Shown here: in pieces, positions 14,251 to 14,888 of the stretch
Layout: every line of letters begins with the position of its first letter
Numbering within the stretch: the first letter of the stretch is position 1
Assembly (NCBI GenBank): GCA_902783205.1
Contig: CACZQE010000035.1
Location: 1-14,888, forward strand
Direction of reading: 5' to 3'
DNA: 14,888 nucleotides
Source: an uncultured Lachnospiraceae bacterium
GTDB lineage: Bacteria > Bacillota_A > Clostridia > Lachnospirales > Lachnospiraceae
Position numbers and translations under genes: made by a program
The notes under the pieces: generated by a model
Databases searched by the model: none
What the model was told of the DNA's origin: nothing
The model's input: only the letters and a program-made list of their open reading frames with translations

Positions 14251-14888
14251 ATGAAGGTATTGTTATTAAACGGAAGCCCGCATCCCAAGGGATGTACCTG
14301 GAGAGCGCTTCTTGAAGTGGAGGAAGCACTCCACCGCGAAGGCATAGACACCGAGTGGCTCCATATCGGCCCTGATCCCGTCAGCGGATGCCGAGGATGC
14401 GGTATGTGCAGAAAGAACAAGCTGGGCAAATGTATTTTCGGCTCGGACCCTGTCAATGTAGCCATCGCCAGAATGGAGGAATGTGACGGACTGATCGTGG
14501 GATCTCCGGTGCATTATGCGGCTGCGGCCGGCGATATCACCTCTTTCCTTGACAGGATGTTCTACTCATCCGGCGGTTTTGCCGGTAAGCCCGGCGCGGC
14601 GCTTGTTTCCTGCCGCCGAGGCGGGTCTACATCTGCTCTGGAGCAGCTGCAGAAGTATTTCATGATCAGCAACATGCCCATGGTGCCCTCCGCATACTGG
14701 AATATGGTCCACGGCAACACACCGGACGAGGTGGAGCAGGATCTGGAAGGACTTCACGTCATGCGGACACTGGGCAGGAACATGGCATGGCTTTTAAAGT
14801 GTATCCGGGCAGGCAAAAATGCCGGGATCGAACATCCGGATTACAGCAAGAAAGTCCGGACCAACTTTATCCGCAAGCTTCCCACAGA
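14251..14888 (+). CDS. Flavodoxin-fold NAD(P)H-dependent reductase with iron-sulfur-type cysteine motif (C-terminus beyond window)
   Basis: About 212 codons of a flavodoxin-like FMN-binding protein are visible; the window ends before a stop. The N-terminal strand and phosphate loop VLLLNGSPHPKGCTW (about residues 3-17) bind FMN phosphate in this family, and GSPVHYAAAAGDITSFLDRMFY (about 84-105) forms the second flavin loop. Cysteines C47, C50, C53 and C61 form C-x2-C-x2-C-x7-C (GCRGCGMC...C). This resembles the compact motif that binds a 4Fe-4S cluster in iron-sulfur flavoproteins, although many flavodoxin-family reductases have it without proof of a cluster. The ATG at 14251 is preferred over the in-frame ATG at 14245, because GAGGGG is 7 nt from the former and 1 nt from the latter. 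It is transcribed away from pyc and shares its regulatory region. The electron donor and substrate cannot be deduced. Confidence 0.88.
   Translation, partial: MKVLLLNGSPHPKGCTWRALLEVEEALHREGIDTEWLHIGPDPVSGCRGCGMCRKNKLGKCIFGSDPVNVAIARMEECDGLIVGSPVHYAAAAGDITSFLDRMFYSSGGFAGKPGAALVSCRRGGSTSALEQLQKYFMISNMPMVPSAYWNMVHGNTPDEVEQDLEGLHVMRTLGRNMAWLLKCIRAGKNAGIEHPDYSKKVRTNFIRKLPT

Overview
The window looks like a piece of a clostridial (Firmicutes) chromosome, most likely from a Lachnospiraceae-type gut anaerobe. This is inferred from the strong AGGAGG-type ribosome binding sites, a HydF maturase for [FeFe] hydrogenase, an anaplerotic pyruvate carboxylase, and the ACT-domain/DUF711 gene pair. Nearly everything is housekeeping and lies on the minus strand, with short gaps or overlaps between genes. 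I see no rRNA, tRNA, CRISPR array, insertion sequence, prophage or toxin/defence locus, and no gap without a gene exceeds 300 bases.

Layout, left to right. (1) 1-2862, read leftwards: a trk-type promoter, a broken potassium-uptake locus (the 5' end of trkA joined out of frame to the second half of trkH), a MATE transporter whose start overlaps the trkH stop, and the N-terminal third or so of hydF, whose start overlaps the MATE stop. The window ends inside hydF. (2) 2883-5423: a likely operon of a WalJ/YycJ-like metallo-hydrolase, a small ACT-domain protein and a DUF711 (PFL/UPF0210) protein, with a candidate promoter at the end of coaE. (3) 5416-10453: M18 aminopeptidase, a small membrane-anchored zinc-finger protein, DNA polymerase I and dephospho-CoA kinase, closely spaced and probably co-transcribed. 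(4) 10525-14082: a full-length pyruvate carboxylase. (5) 14083-14250: a divergent promoter region holding an 18-bp perfect inverted repeat. (6) 14251-14888, plus strand: the N-terminal part of a flavodoxin-fold protein with an iron-sulfur-type cysteine motif, cut by the window edge.

Metabolically, pyruvate carboxylase supplies oxaloacetate, HydF serves hydrogen production, and polA/coaE serve DNA repair and CoA synthesis. I found no clear new multi-gene system. The strongest oddities are the trkA'-'trkH deletion scar, which leaves MATE and hydF behind the old trk promoter; the palindrome between pyc and the flavoprotein gene; a zinc-finger anti-sigma-like protein with no sigma factor beside it; and the still poorly understood ACT/DUF711 pair.
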